NCBI RefSeq assembly: GCF_023554105.1
Contig: NZ_JAMJWE010000001.1
Location: 248,001-312,000, forward strand
DNA length: 64,000 nucleotides
From: Brucella sp. 21LCYQ03
Lineage (GTDB): Bacteria > Pseudomonadota > Alphaproteobacteria > Rhizobiales > Rhizobiaceae
Reading direction: 5' to 3'
Shown: piece by piece, positions 1-8,286 of the stretch
Layout of the letters: every line of letters begins with the position of its first letter
Position numbering within the stretch: position 1 is the first letter of the stretch
Notes under the pieces: model-generated
The model's input: the letters and a program-made list of their open reading frames with translations, nothing else
Database searches by the model: none
What the model was told of the DNA's origin: nothing
Made by a program: the position numbers and the translations under genes

Positions 1-250
1 GGCTTTTTTCTGGATGATAAGTCTATGACAAAATTAAGCAATTGCGACATGGCCTTTTATTCCAGGAGATGGCGAACAGATTAATCACGCAGTCTTGAGT
101 CTTGAGTTTTTTCGTGAACACAATTCTGCCATTGTTTTTCTTGTTCGCCGCCTTACTGCTCCTTACATAGAATACACAAGGCAGGAATAATCGCATTGTT
201 AGATCGATAGTTTGGCCTGCCTCACAGACACAATAATCAGACGGTTTGCG
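1..250. other. Intergenic / upstream region at window edge
   Basis: No credible gene is seen here. The T-rich start (positions 3-9) could be the tail of a terminator of a gene left of the window, but the hairpin itself is not included. The reading frame on the minus strand that crosses this region runs into the DUF475 gene and has no protein-like features. The promoter of the DUF475 gene must lie here; no clear -35/-10 pair was recognised. Confidence 0.4.
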
Positions 251-1318
251 ATGACCACTTATAAATACTTTATTTGGCCTGCTATTTTCACGGTGATTGG
301 CCTTCTGGGTGCGCTCTGGCTTGGATATTCCACAACCGGCACGATTGGCGGGATGATCTCCGTTTTCATCATTTGTGCGGTCTTGAGTGTTCTCGAAATC
401 TCGCTCTCGTTTGATAATGCTATCGTCAATGCGCGCATCCTGCGTGATATGACCCCCGAATGGCAGCATCGATTCCTGACATGGGGCATTATCATTGCCG
501 TTTTTGGCATGCGGATTATCTTTCCGCTCGCGATTGTTGCGGTAGCTATGTGGACCGATCCGATTTCAGCGCTCAAACTCGCGATCTGGCAGCCGGATGA
601 ATATGCGCGGGTGATTGCAGAATCCCACACAGGTATCGCGGCTTTCGGCGGCACTTTCCTGCTCATGGTTGGCATGAAATACTTTTTTGATGTCGAAAAA
701 GACGTGCATTGGGTCAAGGTGATTGAAAGCAGTTTGTCGAAGTTTGCTTCCGTTCAGGGTATTGAGATCGGCGTTGCAATCGCTCTGATCCTGTTTTTCT
801 CATATCAGCTTGATGCCGAACATTCCCACACATTCCTTGTGGCGGCGCTATTTGGCTTGTTGACCTTCCTCGCTGTTGAAGGCTTGGGCGCAGTGCTCGA
901 CGCTTCGCAAGAGCAGGTCGATATGGTGCATCGCGGGGGCTTAGGCGCGTTTATCTACCTGGAAGTGCTTGATGCCAGCTTCTCGTTTGATGGCGTGATT
1001 GGTGCCTTTGCGTTGACGACAAATCTCTTTGTTATTGCGATTGGTCTTGGTATCGGTGCATTTTATGTGCGCTCGCTGACCATCATGTTGGTTGAGAAGA
1101 AGACATTGGGCCAATATCGCTATCTGGAACACGGCGCATTCTATGCAATTCTGGTGCTTGCTGTAATCATGTATGTGCAGACGCTTTTCCATATTCCAGA
1201 AGTTATCACGGGCCTGATTGGTGCTGTGTTGATCGGTCTCTCCCTCTATTCATCTATTCGCTATAACAAGCGGAATCCAGACTGGCAGAGTGAAGCCGAT
1301 GAAGCGGCGTTGCATTAG
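251..1318 (+). CDS. DUF475 / TerC-like integral membrane protein
   Basis: A 355-residue polytopic membrane protein. It has about nine hydrophobic segments and two acidic motifs inside membrane segments: SLSFDNA around residues 51-57 (D55, N56) and DASFSFDG around residues 241-248. Paired motifs of this kind are typical of the TerC/DUF475 superfamily, thought to act in metal-ion export or metal homeostasis; the substrate of this member is unknown. The ATG at 251 is chosen because the frame upstream offers only a TTG at 212 and the extra residues do not look like part of a membrane protein. No strong ribosome-binding site precedes either start. A strong terminator follows directly, so it is probably a single-gene transcript. 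Family placement is firm, function is not. Confidence 0.85.
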   Translation: MTTYKYFIWPAIFTVIGLLGALWLGYSTTGTIGGMISVFIICAVLSVLEISLSFDNAIVNARILRDMTPEWQHRFLTWGIIIAVFGMRIIFPLAIVAVAMWTDPISALKLAIWQPDEYARVIAESHTGIAAFGGTFLLMVGMKYFFDVEKDVHWVKVIESSLSKFASVQGIEIGVAIALILFFSYQLDAEHSHTFLVAALFGLLTFLAVEGLGAVLDASQEQVDMVHRGGLGAFIYLEVLDASFSFDGVIGAFALTTNLFVIAIGLGIGAFYVRSLTIMLVEKKTLGQYRYLEHGAFYAILVLAVIMYVQTLFHIPEVITGLIGAVLIGLSLYSSIRYNKRNPDWQSEADEAALH

Positions 1319-1340
1319 CGCGCACTGCTTAATGGTGAGA

Positions 1341-1366
1341 AAGGCGGCTGTAGCCGCCTTTTTTGT
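1341..1366 (+). terminator. Rho-independent terminator after the DUF475 gene
   Basis: A perfect stem AAGGCGGCT / AGCCGCCTT with a two-base centre is followed by a run of T. It lies 23 bases past the DUF475 stop codon. Confidence 0.85.
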
Positions 1367-1488
1367 TGACCGAATCACAAGAGTTGGCAAGCGTTGACTT
1401 GCTCGCGACAAGGCCCGTCGGAGCGTATCTTCATATGCCGTCAGTCAGGAATGACTGCGGCTGCGACTTTTTTGGAGAGGGGTTTTCC

Positions 1489-1989
1489 ATGGTCGTTACT
1501 CGTTTGAGCAAAACCGCATTTGTTGCGGCAATTGCCTTCTTTGCAACACTTGTCGCCTTCGGTAACATCACCGATTACGGCAGCAATTTCGCTTTCGTTC
1601 AGCATGTGCTTCTGATGGACACGATTTTCCCAGATGCCACGATCAAATATCGCGCTATTGAGAGCAATACTCTGCACAATGCCGGCTACATTTTGATCAT
1701 TGCTGCTGAAACACTGACAGCCATTCTCTGCTGGATCGGTGCTTTTGCGATGCTTGGCCGTTTGGGTGGCGATGCAAAGAGCTTCAATCACTCCAAGAAG
1801 TGGGGCATTGCTGGTCTTTCGGTCGGCTTTCTTGTCTGGCAGGTTGGCTTCATGTCGATTGGTGGTGAATGGTTCGGCATGTGGATGTCGTCTACATGGA
1901 ACGGAATTGAATCGGCATTCCGCTTCTTCATCACGATCATTGCCGTGCTGATTTATGTCGTTCTGCCGGATGGCGAAATCGAGAAATAA
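1489..1989 (+). CDS. DUF2165 family membrane protein
   Basis: A 166-residue protein with about four membrane-spanning segments, matching the size and pattern of DUF2165 small integral membrane proteins of unknown function. Conserved-looking features are the aromatic segment between residues 20 and 40 and a Trp/Met-rich loop near residue 125. The ATG at 1489 is preferred over the in-frame start at 1363 because a good ribosome-binding site (GGAGAGG, 1474-1480) lies just upstream and the 42 extra residues are not membrane-like. The gene is convergent with pncA: its TAA is immediately followed by the pncA stop codon on the other strand. Confidence 0.8.
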   Translation: MVVTRLSKTAFVAAIAFFATLVAFGNITDYGSNFAFVQHVLLMDTIFPDATIKYRAIESNTLHNAGYILIIAAETLTAILCWIGAFAMLGRLGGDAKSFNHSKKWGIAGLSVGFLVWQVGFMSIGGEWFGMWMSSTWNGIESAFRFFITIIAVLIYVVLPDGEIEK

Positions 1990-2619
1990 TCAGATGAAAT
2001 GAGATGCAAGGGCGGGTTCGTTGATAAGTTCAACGCCCGCCTTTTGCATCTGATCGAGCATCGCATTCATTGATCCGCCAATGTCGATGCCGCAACAGGC
2101 ATCAAGCCTTACGCGCACCTGAAAACCGTGTGCCACTGCATCAAGCGCGGAATAGGCGACGCAGAAATCGGTGGCTAGTCCCGCGATTGTCAGAGAACCG
2201 ATTTCGCGGTCACGCAAATAGCCCGATAGGCCCGTTGGCGTTTTGCGGTCGTTTTCATAAAAAGATGAGTAGCTGTCTACGCCAATGCGAAAGCCTTTGC
2301 GAATGACGAGTTGCGCGCGCGTCCACTGCAAATCTGGATGAAAGTCAGCGCCATGCGTGCCTTGAACACAATGGTCAGGCCATAGCGTCTGCTGCCCATA
2401 AGCCATCTCCACGCTATCATAAGGCTTTTTTCCCGGGTGACTGGTGGCGAAGCTCAAATGTCCTGCCGGGTGCCAGTCTTGTGTCAGGATGACATGCTCG
2501 CTCTCTTCAATCAGACGGTTGATTGCGGGCAGAATTTCGTCACCCTTATCGACGGCCAGTGCGCCGCCGGGACAGAAGTCATTTTGCACATCAACGACGA
2601 GAAGGGCATGTCCGATCAT
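1990..2619 (-). CDS. pncA: Nicotinamidase (pyrazinamidase)
   Basis: A 209-residue cysteine hydrolase of the isochorismatase-like fold that deamidates nicotinamide to nicotinate for NAD salvage in the cytoplasm. The catalytic triad is visible as D10 (VVDVQNDF), K108 (IRKGF) and C153 (TDFCVAYS). Metal-binding positions fit D48, H50 and H83. Length agrees with the family (about 200-215). It is convergent with the DUF2165 gene and divergent from the PhnA-like gene, with a 128-base shared promoter region. A general isochorismatase-like hydrolase is the only alternative; the metal and triad pattern favours PncA. Confidence 0.93.
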   Translation of the reverse strand: MIGHALLVVDVQNDFCPGGALAVDKGDEILPAINRLIEESEHVILTQDWHPAGHLSFATSHPGKKPYDSVEMAYGQQTLWPDHCVQGTHGADFHPDLQWTRAQLVIRKGFRIGVDSYSSFYENDRKTPTGLSGYLRDREIGSLTIAGLATDFCVAYSALDAVAHGFQVRVRLDACCGIDIGGSMNAMLDQMQKAGVELINEPALASHFI

Positions 2620-2747
2620 AAAACGCTCCTGAATGCTTTACGGCAACTATAGTCAGCGATCAGGACTGATGCCAGTGATTATCCGCGTTCTGGTATTACA
2701 TTGTCTTTGGTGCTACCGAGCTGCTTTATTCACTTGGATAGGGGGTT

Positions 2748-2972
2748 ATGATGACCGATGAAATCACACGTGACAGCAATGGAACGCAGCTGAATGACGG
2801 CGATTCCGTTACGCTTATCAAGGATTTGAAGGTTAAGGGTACCTCGACGACGCTCAAGCGCGGTACGCTGGTTAAGGGTATTCGCCTGACGGGGAACCCG
2901 GACGAAGTTGATTGCAGCACAAAGCAGGTCAAGGGGCTCGTGCTGCGCACCGAGTTTCTGAAGAAAGCCTAA
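2748..2972 (+). CDS. PhnA/YjdM-like protein lacking the zinc ribbon
   Basis: A 74-residue protein that matches the C-terminal SH3-like domain of the YjdM (formerly PhnA) family, including the stretch DGDSVTLIKDLKVKG. Enterobacterial members are about 110 residues and carry an N-terminal zinc ribbon, which is absent here. The protein is therefore a short form; the family's real function is unsettled despite the old phosphonate name. Two adjacent ATG codons (2748 and 2751) are possible starts, after an AGGGGG ribosome-binding site. No C-P lyase genes are nearby. Confidence 0.8.
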   Translation: MMTDEITRDSNGTQLNDGDSVTLIKDLKVKGTSTTLKRGTLVKGIRLTGNPDEVDCSTKQVKGLVLRTEFLKKA

Positions 2973-4091
2973 TCAGGCGTCAATTTCCACACGACCACGC
3001 GGACGGCTGCAACATGCAAGAATGTAGCCTTCCGCCACCTCATCATCGCGAATGCCACCGTTATGGGTCATCTCGGTTTCACCGCCGATACATTTGACTT
3101 TACAGGTGCCGCAAATCCCAAACTCGCAGGCACTCGGGATTTTCAATCCGCCATTGCGGGCCGTTAGCAGGATCGTATCGTTTTCGGTGCATTCGACTTC
3201 AACACCTGAAAGTGTGAAGACAACAGTTGCAGGTAGTACGGCAGGCTTTGCGGGAGCCGCAGGTTTTTCAGCCGTCGCGGCCAGTGTCGATGGCAATGGT
3301 ACGGCAGAAATCTCGCTGGCGGGCTGAAAACTCTCCTGATGGTAATTGGCCATATCGAAGCCAGATTGCTCGAGAAGTCCGCGCACGCCGTTCATGAACG
3401 GCTCAGGACCACAGCAGAATACTTTGCGATGCAGAAAATCCGGTGCCAGCAGTTCAAGCCGTGCGCGATCGATGCGGCCATGCAGGCCGGGCCAGACATG
3501 GCGTGCCGATGACTGCTCGACAATGAATGCAAGGCGCATGGCTTCCATGCGGCCCGACAGCAATTCCAGTTCTTTGCGGAAGATGATGTCATCCGGGGAG
3601 CGCGCGCAGTTGATGAAAGCGACATCGGTTGCCGGTGCGCAATCAAACAGCCAGCGTGTCATGGAAACCATCGGCGTGATGCCGGAACCAGCCGAGATGA
3701 AGAGGTATTTTTCGCTCGGATGATTGGCGAGCGAGAAATCACCATTCGGGCCATAGGCTTTGATGGTCATTGGCGGGCGTAGGTGATCCAGCATCCAGCG
3801 CGTGCCGATGCTGTCCTTCTGCGCCTTGACAGTGACGGAGATATGATAGGGGCGGGAAGGGGTTGATGACAGCGTATAGGTGCGCAGCACTGGCCCAAGG
3901 CCATCGGCCCGTTCAATTGGCAGTTCAAGTGTGACGAACTGGCCCGGCGTGTAGCGGAACCAATTGTCCTCCAGCGTTTTGAAGGAGAAGGTCATGACGT
4001 CTGGCGCTTCTTCGATGGCCGAGATGCATTGCAGCATCTGCAACCTGTCGTTCCACGGCAGCATCTCATCCAGATATTTCAGAGGCTGCAT
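2973..4091 (-). CDS. gbcB: Glycine-betaine demethylase-type reductase subunit
   Basis: A 372-residue electron-transfer protein. The N-terminal half is an FAD-binding and NAD(P)-binding oxidoreductase module (RTYTLSS flavin motif, GSGITP nucleotide-binding loop, CCGPEPFM). A spacer rich in Ala and Pro follows, then a C-terminal plant-type [2Fe-2S] ferredoxin domain with the CEFGICGTC cluster motif and a later Cys. It would pass electrons from NAD(P)H to the Rieske oxygenase encoded 30 bases upstream on the same strand. This layout is that of GbcB, which with GbcA demethylates glycine betaine to dimethylglycine. A related pair acting on carnitine or another quaternary amine cannot be excluded from sequence alone. 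Its stop codon abuts that of the convergent PhnA-like gene. Confidence 0.8.
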   Translation of the reverse strand: MQPLKYLDEMLPWNDRLQMLQCISAIEEAPDVMTFSFKTLEDNWFRYTPGQFVTLELPIERADGLGPVLRTYTLSSTPSRPYHISVTVKAQKDSIGTRWMLDHLRPPMTIKAYGPNGDFSLANHPSEKYLFISAGSGITPMVSMTRWLFDCAPATDVAFINCARSPDDIIFRKELELLSGRMEAMRLAFIVEQSSARHVWPGLHGRIDRARLELLAPDFLHRKVFCCGPEPFMNGVRGLLEQSGFDMANYHQESFQPASEISAVPLPSTLAATAEKPAAPAKPAVLPATVVFTLSGVEVECTENDTILLTARNGGLKIPSACEFGICGTCKVKCIGGETEMTHNGGIRDDEVAEGYILACCSRPRGRVEIDA

Positions 4092-4121
4092 GGCCTTCTC
4101 ACTTCTTTAAGTTCATTACAA

Positions 4122-5369
4122 TTACGCGACGCGGCTGAGCTTTGCCGTCTCGCCCTTCAGGCGAGGTGTGATGGTGTTGGTGTACCATTCAAGGAACTGC
4201 ATAACGCCGCCTTCATGCTCGACCGAATAAGGACCGGGCTGATAGGCGGGTGAGCGAATGCCAATGGCATTTTCTTCCACGATCTGCCGATCCTGATCAT
4301 TGGTTTGAATCCACACATGGGTCAGTTCATCGAGGTCGTAATCAACGCCTTCAACCGCATCTTTGTGTACAAGCCATTTGGTCGTGACCATGGTTTCCTC
4401 GGCGCTAATTGGCATAACGCGGAATGAAATGGCGTGGTCGACCATCAGATGGTTCCAGGTCGAAGGATAGTTGAAGAGCAGCATCGCACCGATATTGGTG
4501 TTACCCGATACCTGATCGCTCAATGGTTTTTTGACCGCTGGTTTGCCGGACATGGTGTAGCTCACCGCATCGCGCAGAAGCGGAATGCGGGTGATCCGGT
4601 AGCGACCGTCTTCTGACATATTGAACTCGGCAGGCAAGCCGATGGAAGCGCAGTTTTTCCAGAGCTGATTGATTTCCGGGTCTTCCATCACACCCTGAAC
4701 GCCAGTAGCGCTTGGCGCCTCGGGATAGGTGCGGCAAAGTTCCGGGTGGTTGGCCGCGCAGTGATAGCATTCGCGGTTGTTTTCCCACACCAGCTTCCAG
4801 TTGCCCTTTTCGATGATCGAGCTTTCAAAGGCGACTTTGGCGTCCTTAATGTTGTGCGGTGCCAGATAAGGCTCGACCAGAGTGCGGAAGCTGTTGAAAT
4901 CTGGTGCTTCGTCTGCAAGGCAAACATAGATATAGCCCGCGACGCTTTCGCAATGTACTTGCTTCAAGCCATATTCGGCGGGCTTGAAATCTGGTCCGAC
5001 CTGACGCGCAAACAACAGGCGTCCGTCGAGTTCATAAGTCCACTGGTGATAGGGGCAGACGAGCTTGGCTGCGGTGCCTTTTTCTGCTGCACAGATGCGC
5101 GAGCCGCGATGGCGGCAGGAATTGTGGAACGCACGGATAGTCCCTTGTGAATCGCGCACGATCACAACCGGATAAGCGCCGACCTGCACAGTCATATAAG
5201 AGCCGGTCTTAGGTAGTTCGCAATCGTGACCGACAAACAGCCAGTCGCGATAAAAAATGTTTTCCAGATCAAGCTTGTAAAAATCCGGATTGGTGTAAAA
5301 TTTTTGCTCAAGGCTGAAATTTGGGTCGCGCCCGGTCAAAAGCCCCAGCATTTCGTTGCGAACGTCCAT
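4122..5369 (-). CDS. gbcA: Rieske-type oxygenase subunit, glycine-betaine demethylase-like
   Basis: A 415-residue ring-hydroxylating-dioxygenase-type alpha subunit. The Rieske cluster ligands are C85-x-H87 and C105-x2-H108. The mononuclear iron site is visible as E200-x2-H203-x4-H208, with a later NDQD motif that can supply the aspartate. Length and motifs match GbcA, which oxidatively demethylates glycine betaine; carnitine or stachydrine oxygenases are alternatives. The ATG at 5369 is chosen over 5396 because AAAGGG lies eight bases upstream. It forms a two-gene unit with gbcB. No downstream dimethylglycine or sarcosine oxidase genes lie in the window, so pathway context is incomplete. Confidence 0.8.
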   Translation of the reverse strand: MDVRNEMLGLLTGRDPNFSLEQKFYTNPDFYKLDLENIFYRDWLFVGHDCELPKTGSYMTVQVGAYPVVIVRDSQGTIRAFHNSCRHRGSRICAAEKGTAAKLVCPYHQWTYELDGRLLFARQVGPDFKPAEYGLKQVHCESVAGYIYVCLADEAPDFNSFRTLVEPYLAPHNIKDAKVAFESSIIEKGNWKLVWENNRECYHCAANHPELCRTYPEAPSATGVQGVMEDPEINQLWKNCASIGLPAEFNMSEDGRYRITRIPLLRDAVSYTMSGKPAVKKPLSDQVSGNTNIGAMLLFNYPSTWNHLMVDHAISFRVMPISAEETMVTTKWLVHKDAVEGVDYDLDELTHVWIQTNDQDRQIVEENAIGIRSPAYQPGPYSVEHEGGVMQFLEWYTNTITPRLKGETAKLSRVA

Positions 5370-5726
5370 AGAATCGACCCTTTGCGTCCGTATCAAAGTC
5401 GGGCTGGTGCTGTTCTCTCAGCGACGCTTGCCCGACCGAATGTTCCCTTTATCCTCCGGAAGCTACGCTTTCCCCATTATCTCAATGGCTTGTCTGTTCA
5501 TTGGCTGATGTTCAGACTGGCTTCCGTTGTCATGATTCAATCATTGAAATGTTCTAAACGCGCATTGGGATGCGACATGATTTTCGCGTAAAGACGACAC
5601 GCGCGCATTCGCGCAGTTCTTCGCAAATATGTGTGAGTTGCGCGCGCGGGATTGCCAAGATGGGAGAAAGCCAGTTACCAAGCTGCCTGATATATTCGGT
5701 TTCATTCAATGGGAGGCTCGCAGGCC
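5370..5726. other. Divergent intergenic region, gbcA / lyxose isomerase
   Basis: It contains the promoters of both flanking genes. The only marked element is a perfect 13-bp palindrome at 5532-5544 (ATGATT-C-AATCAT), about 165 bases from the gbcA start, which could be an operator. The stretch 5595-5660 is rich in CGCGCG. No open reading frame here is convincing. Confidence 0.35.
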
Positions 5727-6413
5727 ATGAAACGTTCAGAAGTTAATGAGATTATCCGCGAGAGCGATGCTTTCATCCGTTCTTTTGGCTACATCATGCC
5801 GCCATTCGCCTATTGGACGCCTGAAGAGCTGAAAACGCGCACGTCAAGCGATGCAAAGGCCATTCTTGATGGTCGTCTTGGCTGGGATATTACGGATTAC
5901 GGTCAGGGTAAGTTTGCCGATCTCGGACTATTCCTGTTCACAACACGCAACGGTAATGTTGAAGATCTCAAGCGCGGCACTGGCATGCTCTATGCCGAAA
6001 AGATCATGATTTCGCGCAAAAACCAGATTTCGCCTATGCACCGCCATGCATTGAAGGCTGAAGACATCATCAATCGTGGTGGCGGTACGTTGGTGCTGGA
6101 ACTGTTTAATTCTCGCGCTGACGGCAGCGTTGACGAAGAAACGGATGTGACCGTCGCAACGGATGGGCGCCTCGTGACGCAAAAGGCTGGTGCTCATCTG
6201 AAACTGAGTCCAGGTGAAAGTGTCACTCTTCTGCCGGGCAACTGGCATGCGTTTTGGGGCGAGGGCGGCGATGTGTTGATCGGTGAAGTATCGACCGTCA
6301 ACGACGATTTGACGGACAATATTTTCCGTGAGCCAATTGGCCGCTTTTCCGATATTGAAGAGAACGAACAGCCAATGCACCTTTTGGTGTCGGACTATGA
6401 TAAGTGGCTCTGA
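5727..6413 (+). CDS. D-lyxose / D-mannose ketol-isomerase
   Basis: A 228-residue cupin-fold sugar isomerase of the D-lyxose isomerase (DUF1498) family, which interconverts D-lyxose and D-xylulose and usually also D-mannose and D-fructose. Metal ligands fit H105, H107 and E112 (SPMHRHALKAED) and H174 (PGNWHAFWG). The ATG at 5727 is chosen over 5709 because GGGAGG (5711-5716) is then a well-placed ribosome-binding site. It stands alone, with no transporter or sugar-kinase neighbours, so the physiological substrate is unclear. Confidence 0.85.
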   Translation: MKRSEVNEIIRESDAFIRSFGYIMPPFAYWTPEELKTRTSSDAKAILDGRLGWDITDYGQGKFADLGLFLFTTRNGNVEDLKRGTGMLYAEKIMISRKNQISPMHRHALKAEDIINRGGGTLVLELFNSRADGSVDEETDVTVATDGRLVTQKAGAHLKLSPGESVTLLPGNWHAFWGEGGDVLIGEVSTVNDDLTDNIFREPIGRFSDIEENEQPMHLLVSDYDKWL

Positions 6414-6420
6414 ACCTACC

Positions 6421-6545
6421 GATATTTCGGCTATGCCCGTCTGCAAATGGCACTTTTCTGCGCTTCCGGTGCTCGCGTACCTTTAAGTACGCTGCGCGCC
6501 GGTTCTCGAAAAACACCATTTTCGACAGACCATAACCGAAATCTC
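6421..6545. repeat. 125-bp imperfect palindromic element
   Basis: The two halves around 6483/6484 are inverted copies of each other. The core is GCGTAC-CTTTAA-GTACGC (6475-6492). Outward, the arms pair again as CCGG, as AAATGG with CCATTT, as GTCTG with CAGAC, and as TTTCGGCTATG with CATAACCGAAA near the two ends. Small insertions and mismatches break the symmetry. This is the structure of a palindromic repeat family or miniature mobile element as found in Rhizobiales intergenic regions; whether other copies exist cannot be told from this window. Confidence 0.7.
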
Positions 6546-6589
6546 AACAGGTTCAGCAAGCTTGCGATGAACGAAAAAGGACTGAACAT

Positions 6590-7900
6590 ATGAAGCTGGC
6601 GATGATCGGAACAGGCTATGTGGGTCTGGTTTCAGGTGTGTGTTTTGCCGAATTTGGCTTTCACGTTACCTGTGTCGACAAGAACCCGTCGATCATCGAA
6701 CGGCTTGAAGCCGGTAAAGTCACGATCTTTGAGCCGGGACTTGATGAGCTTATGGGACGCAACATTCGTGATGGCCGCCTTGAATTTAGTACCGATCTTG
6801 CGACCAGCGTTGCTGATGCCGATGTGATCCTGATTGCAGTCGGCACACCGTCGCGCCGTGGCGATGGTGAAGCGGACCTGCAATATATTGAAGCTGCTGC
6901 CGATGAAATCGCGGCAGCGATGAAGCCGGGTGCGGTGGTTGTCATCAAGTCTACCGTTGTTGTTGGCACCAATGCGCGCATTCGCGACCGTATCGCGCAA
7001 GCGCGTCCGGGCGTTGAGTTTTCTATGGTCTCAAACCCGGAATTCCTGCGCGAAGGTTCAGCGATTGAAGACTTCATGCGCCCTGATCGTGTGGTGGTGG
7101 GTGTTGATGACGAGCGCGGCAAGGCGGCGATGCAGCGGCTTTATCGTCCGCTTTATCTGCGTGAAACGCCGATGGTCGTCACCTCGCTGGAGAACGCTGA
7201 AATCATCAAATATGCAGCTAATGCTTTTCTGGCTATGAAGGTGACTTTCATCAATCAGGTGGCGGATCTGTGCGAAAAAACGGGCGGCAATGTGCAGGAG
7301 GTTGCGCGCGCTATCGGTATGGATAACCGTATTGGTTCGAAGTTTCTGCATGCGGGACCGGGCTTTGGTGGTTCGTGTTTCCCAAAAGATACCCGCGCAT
7401 TTGCTGCGACCGGCAAAAAATATGATGCGCCGCAGTCGCTGATCGAAGAAGTAATCGCGGTCAATGAAGCGCGCAAGCTATCGATGGCGGATCGTATTAT
7501 TGCTGCTGCTCGTGAGAGTGGTACGAAAACGGTTGCGGTGCTGGGCGTCGCTTTCAAGCCGAACACGGATGATATTCGTGAATCGCCGGCGATCGACATT
7601 ATTTCGGCTGTGCAAAAGGCTGGCATTTCTGTGCGTGCGCATGATCCGGAAGCGATGGATGCTGCCAAAGCAATTTTACCGGAAGTGATCTGGTGCGGTT
7701 CCGCTTATGAGGCAGTAGAAGGCGCGGGCGTCACGGCGCTTTTGACTGAGTGGAATGCTTATCGAGCGCTTGATTTGAAGCGTGTCGCAAAAGCGATGGA
7801 TGGCAATGTGTTGATTGATCTGCGCAATGTCTACAAAGCTGACGATGTTGCCGGAACCGGATTGGATTATCGCTCGGTGGGGCGGACGCTAAAGAGCTAA
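6590..7900 (+). CDS. ugd: UDP-glucose 6-dehydrogenase
   Basis: A 436-residue NAD-dependent enzyme that oxidises UDP-glucose to UDP-glucuronate, a precursor of exopolysaccharide and envelope sugars. It begins with the Rossmann motif GTGYVG (residues 7-12). The catalytic cysteine is C263 in GFGGSCFPKDTRA, and VAFKPNTDDIRESP marks the C-terminal nucleotide-binding domain. Length is normal for the family (430-450). In rhizobia the homologue is called rkpK. It stands between the palindromic element and a bidirectional terminator, so it is probably transcribed alone. Confidence 0.95.
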   Translation: MKLAMIGTGYVGLVSGVCFAEFGFHVTCVDKNPSIIERLEAGKVTIFEPGLDELMGRNIRDGRLEFSTDLATSVADADVILIAVGTPSRRGDGEADLQYIEAAADEIAAAMKPGAVVVIKSTVVVGTNARIRDRIAQARPGVEFSMVSNPEFLREGSAIEDFMRPDRVVVGVDDERGKAAMQRLYRPLYLRETPMVVTSLENAEIIKYAANAFLAMKVTFINQVADLCEKTGGNVQEVARAIGMDNRIGSKFLHAGPGFGGSCFPKDTRAFAATGKKYDAPQSLIEEVIAVNEARKLSMADRIIAAARESGTKTVAVLGVAFKPNTDDIRESPAIDIISAVQKAGISVRAHDPEAMDAAKAILPEVIWCGSAYEAVEGAGVTALLTEWNAYRALDLKRVAKAMDGNVLIDLRNVYKADDVAGTGLDYRSVGRTLKS

Positions 7901-7904
7901 AAAC

Positions 7905-7941
7905 AAAAACGCCGATCTGAGGATTTCAGATCGGCGTTTTT
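7905..7941. terminator. Bidirectional terminator between ugd and the LABND gene
   Basis: A perfect inverted repeat, AAAAACGCCGATCTGA with its complement around GGAT, is followed by T on both strands. It serves the two convergent genes. Confidence 0.9.
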
Positions 7942-7956
7942 GTTTGGTGATGTTAA

Positions 7957-8286
7957 TTAGTTAGCTGCTTTCAACCGTTTCTTCTCATTGGCAATAAGCC
8001 AGAGATTGCGGATATAAACGATCAGGCCAAAGCCCTGACCTGCGATGAAAACCGGGTCTTTGCGCTGGATGGCGTAAACCAAGAGCAGCACGCCACCAAT
8101 GAGCGAGAAGAACCAGAATGCCACTGGCATAACGCTCTTTTTTGCTTTTTCAGATGCAAGCCACTGCACAACAAAGCGCATGGTGAAGCAGGCCTGTGCG
8201 ACGAAGCCAAGAATAATCCAGCCATCCCATTGCGCAACGAACACATCGTGCAACCATTGAGCAAGGCTGCTGAAAATATCAGTCAT
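7957..8286 (-). CDS. Lipid-A-disaccharide synthase N-terminal-domain-like membrane protein
   Basis: A 109-residue protein with three hydrophobic segments and the signature FVVQWLASEKAKKSVMP followed by FWFFSLIGG. This is the LAB_N domain, seen alone or at the N terminus of some LpxB proteins. Stand-alone copies usually sit beside polyprenyl-phosphate glycosyltransferases and are thought to act like small flippase-type or sugar-modification membrane components; the exact role is not known. Its first 8 bases overlap the end of the GT2 gene, so the two are translationally coupled. Confidence 0.85.
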   Translation of the reverse strand: MTDIFSSLAQWLHDVFVAQWDGWIILGFVAQACFTMRFVVQWLASEKAKKSVMPVAFWFFSLIGGVLLLVYAIQRKDPVFIAGQGFGLIVYIRNLWLIANEKKRLKAAN

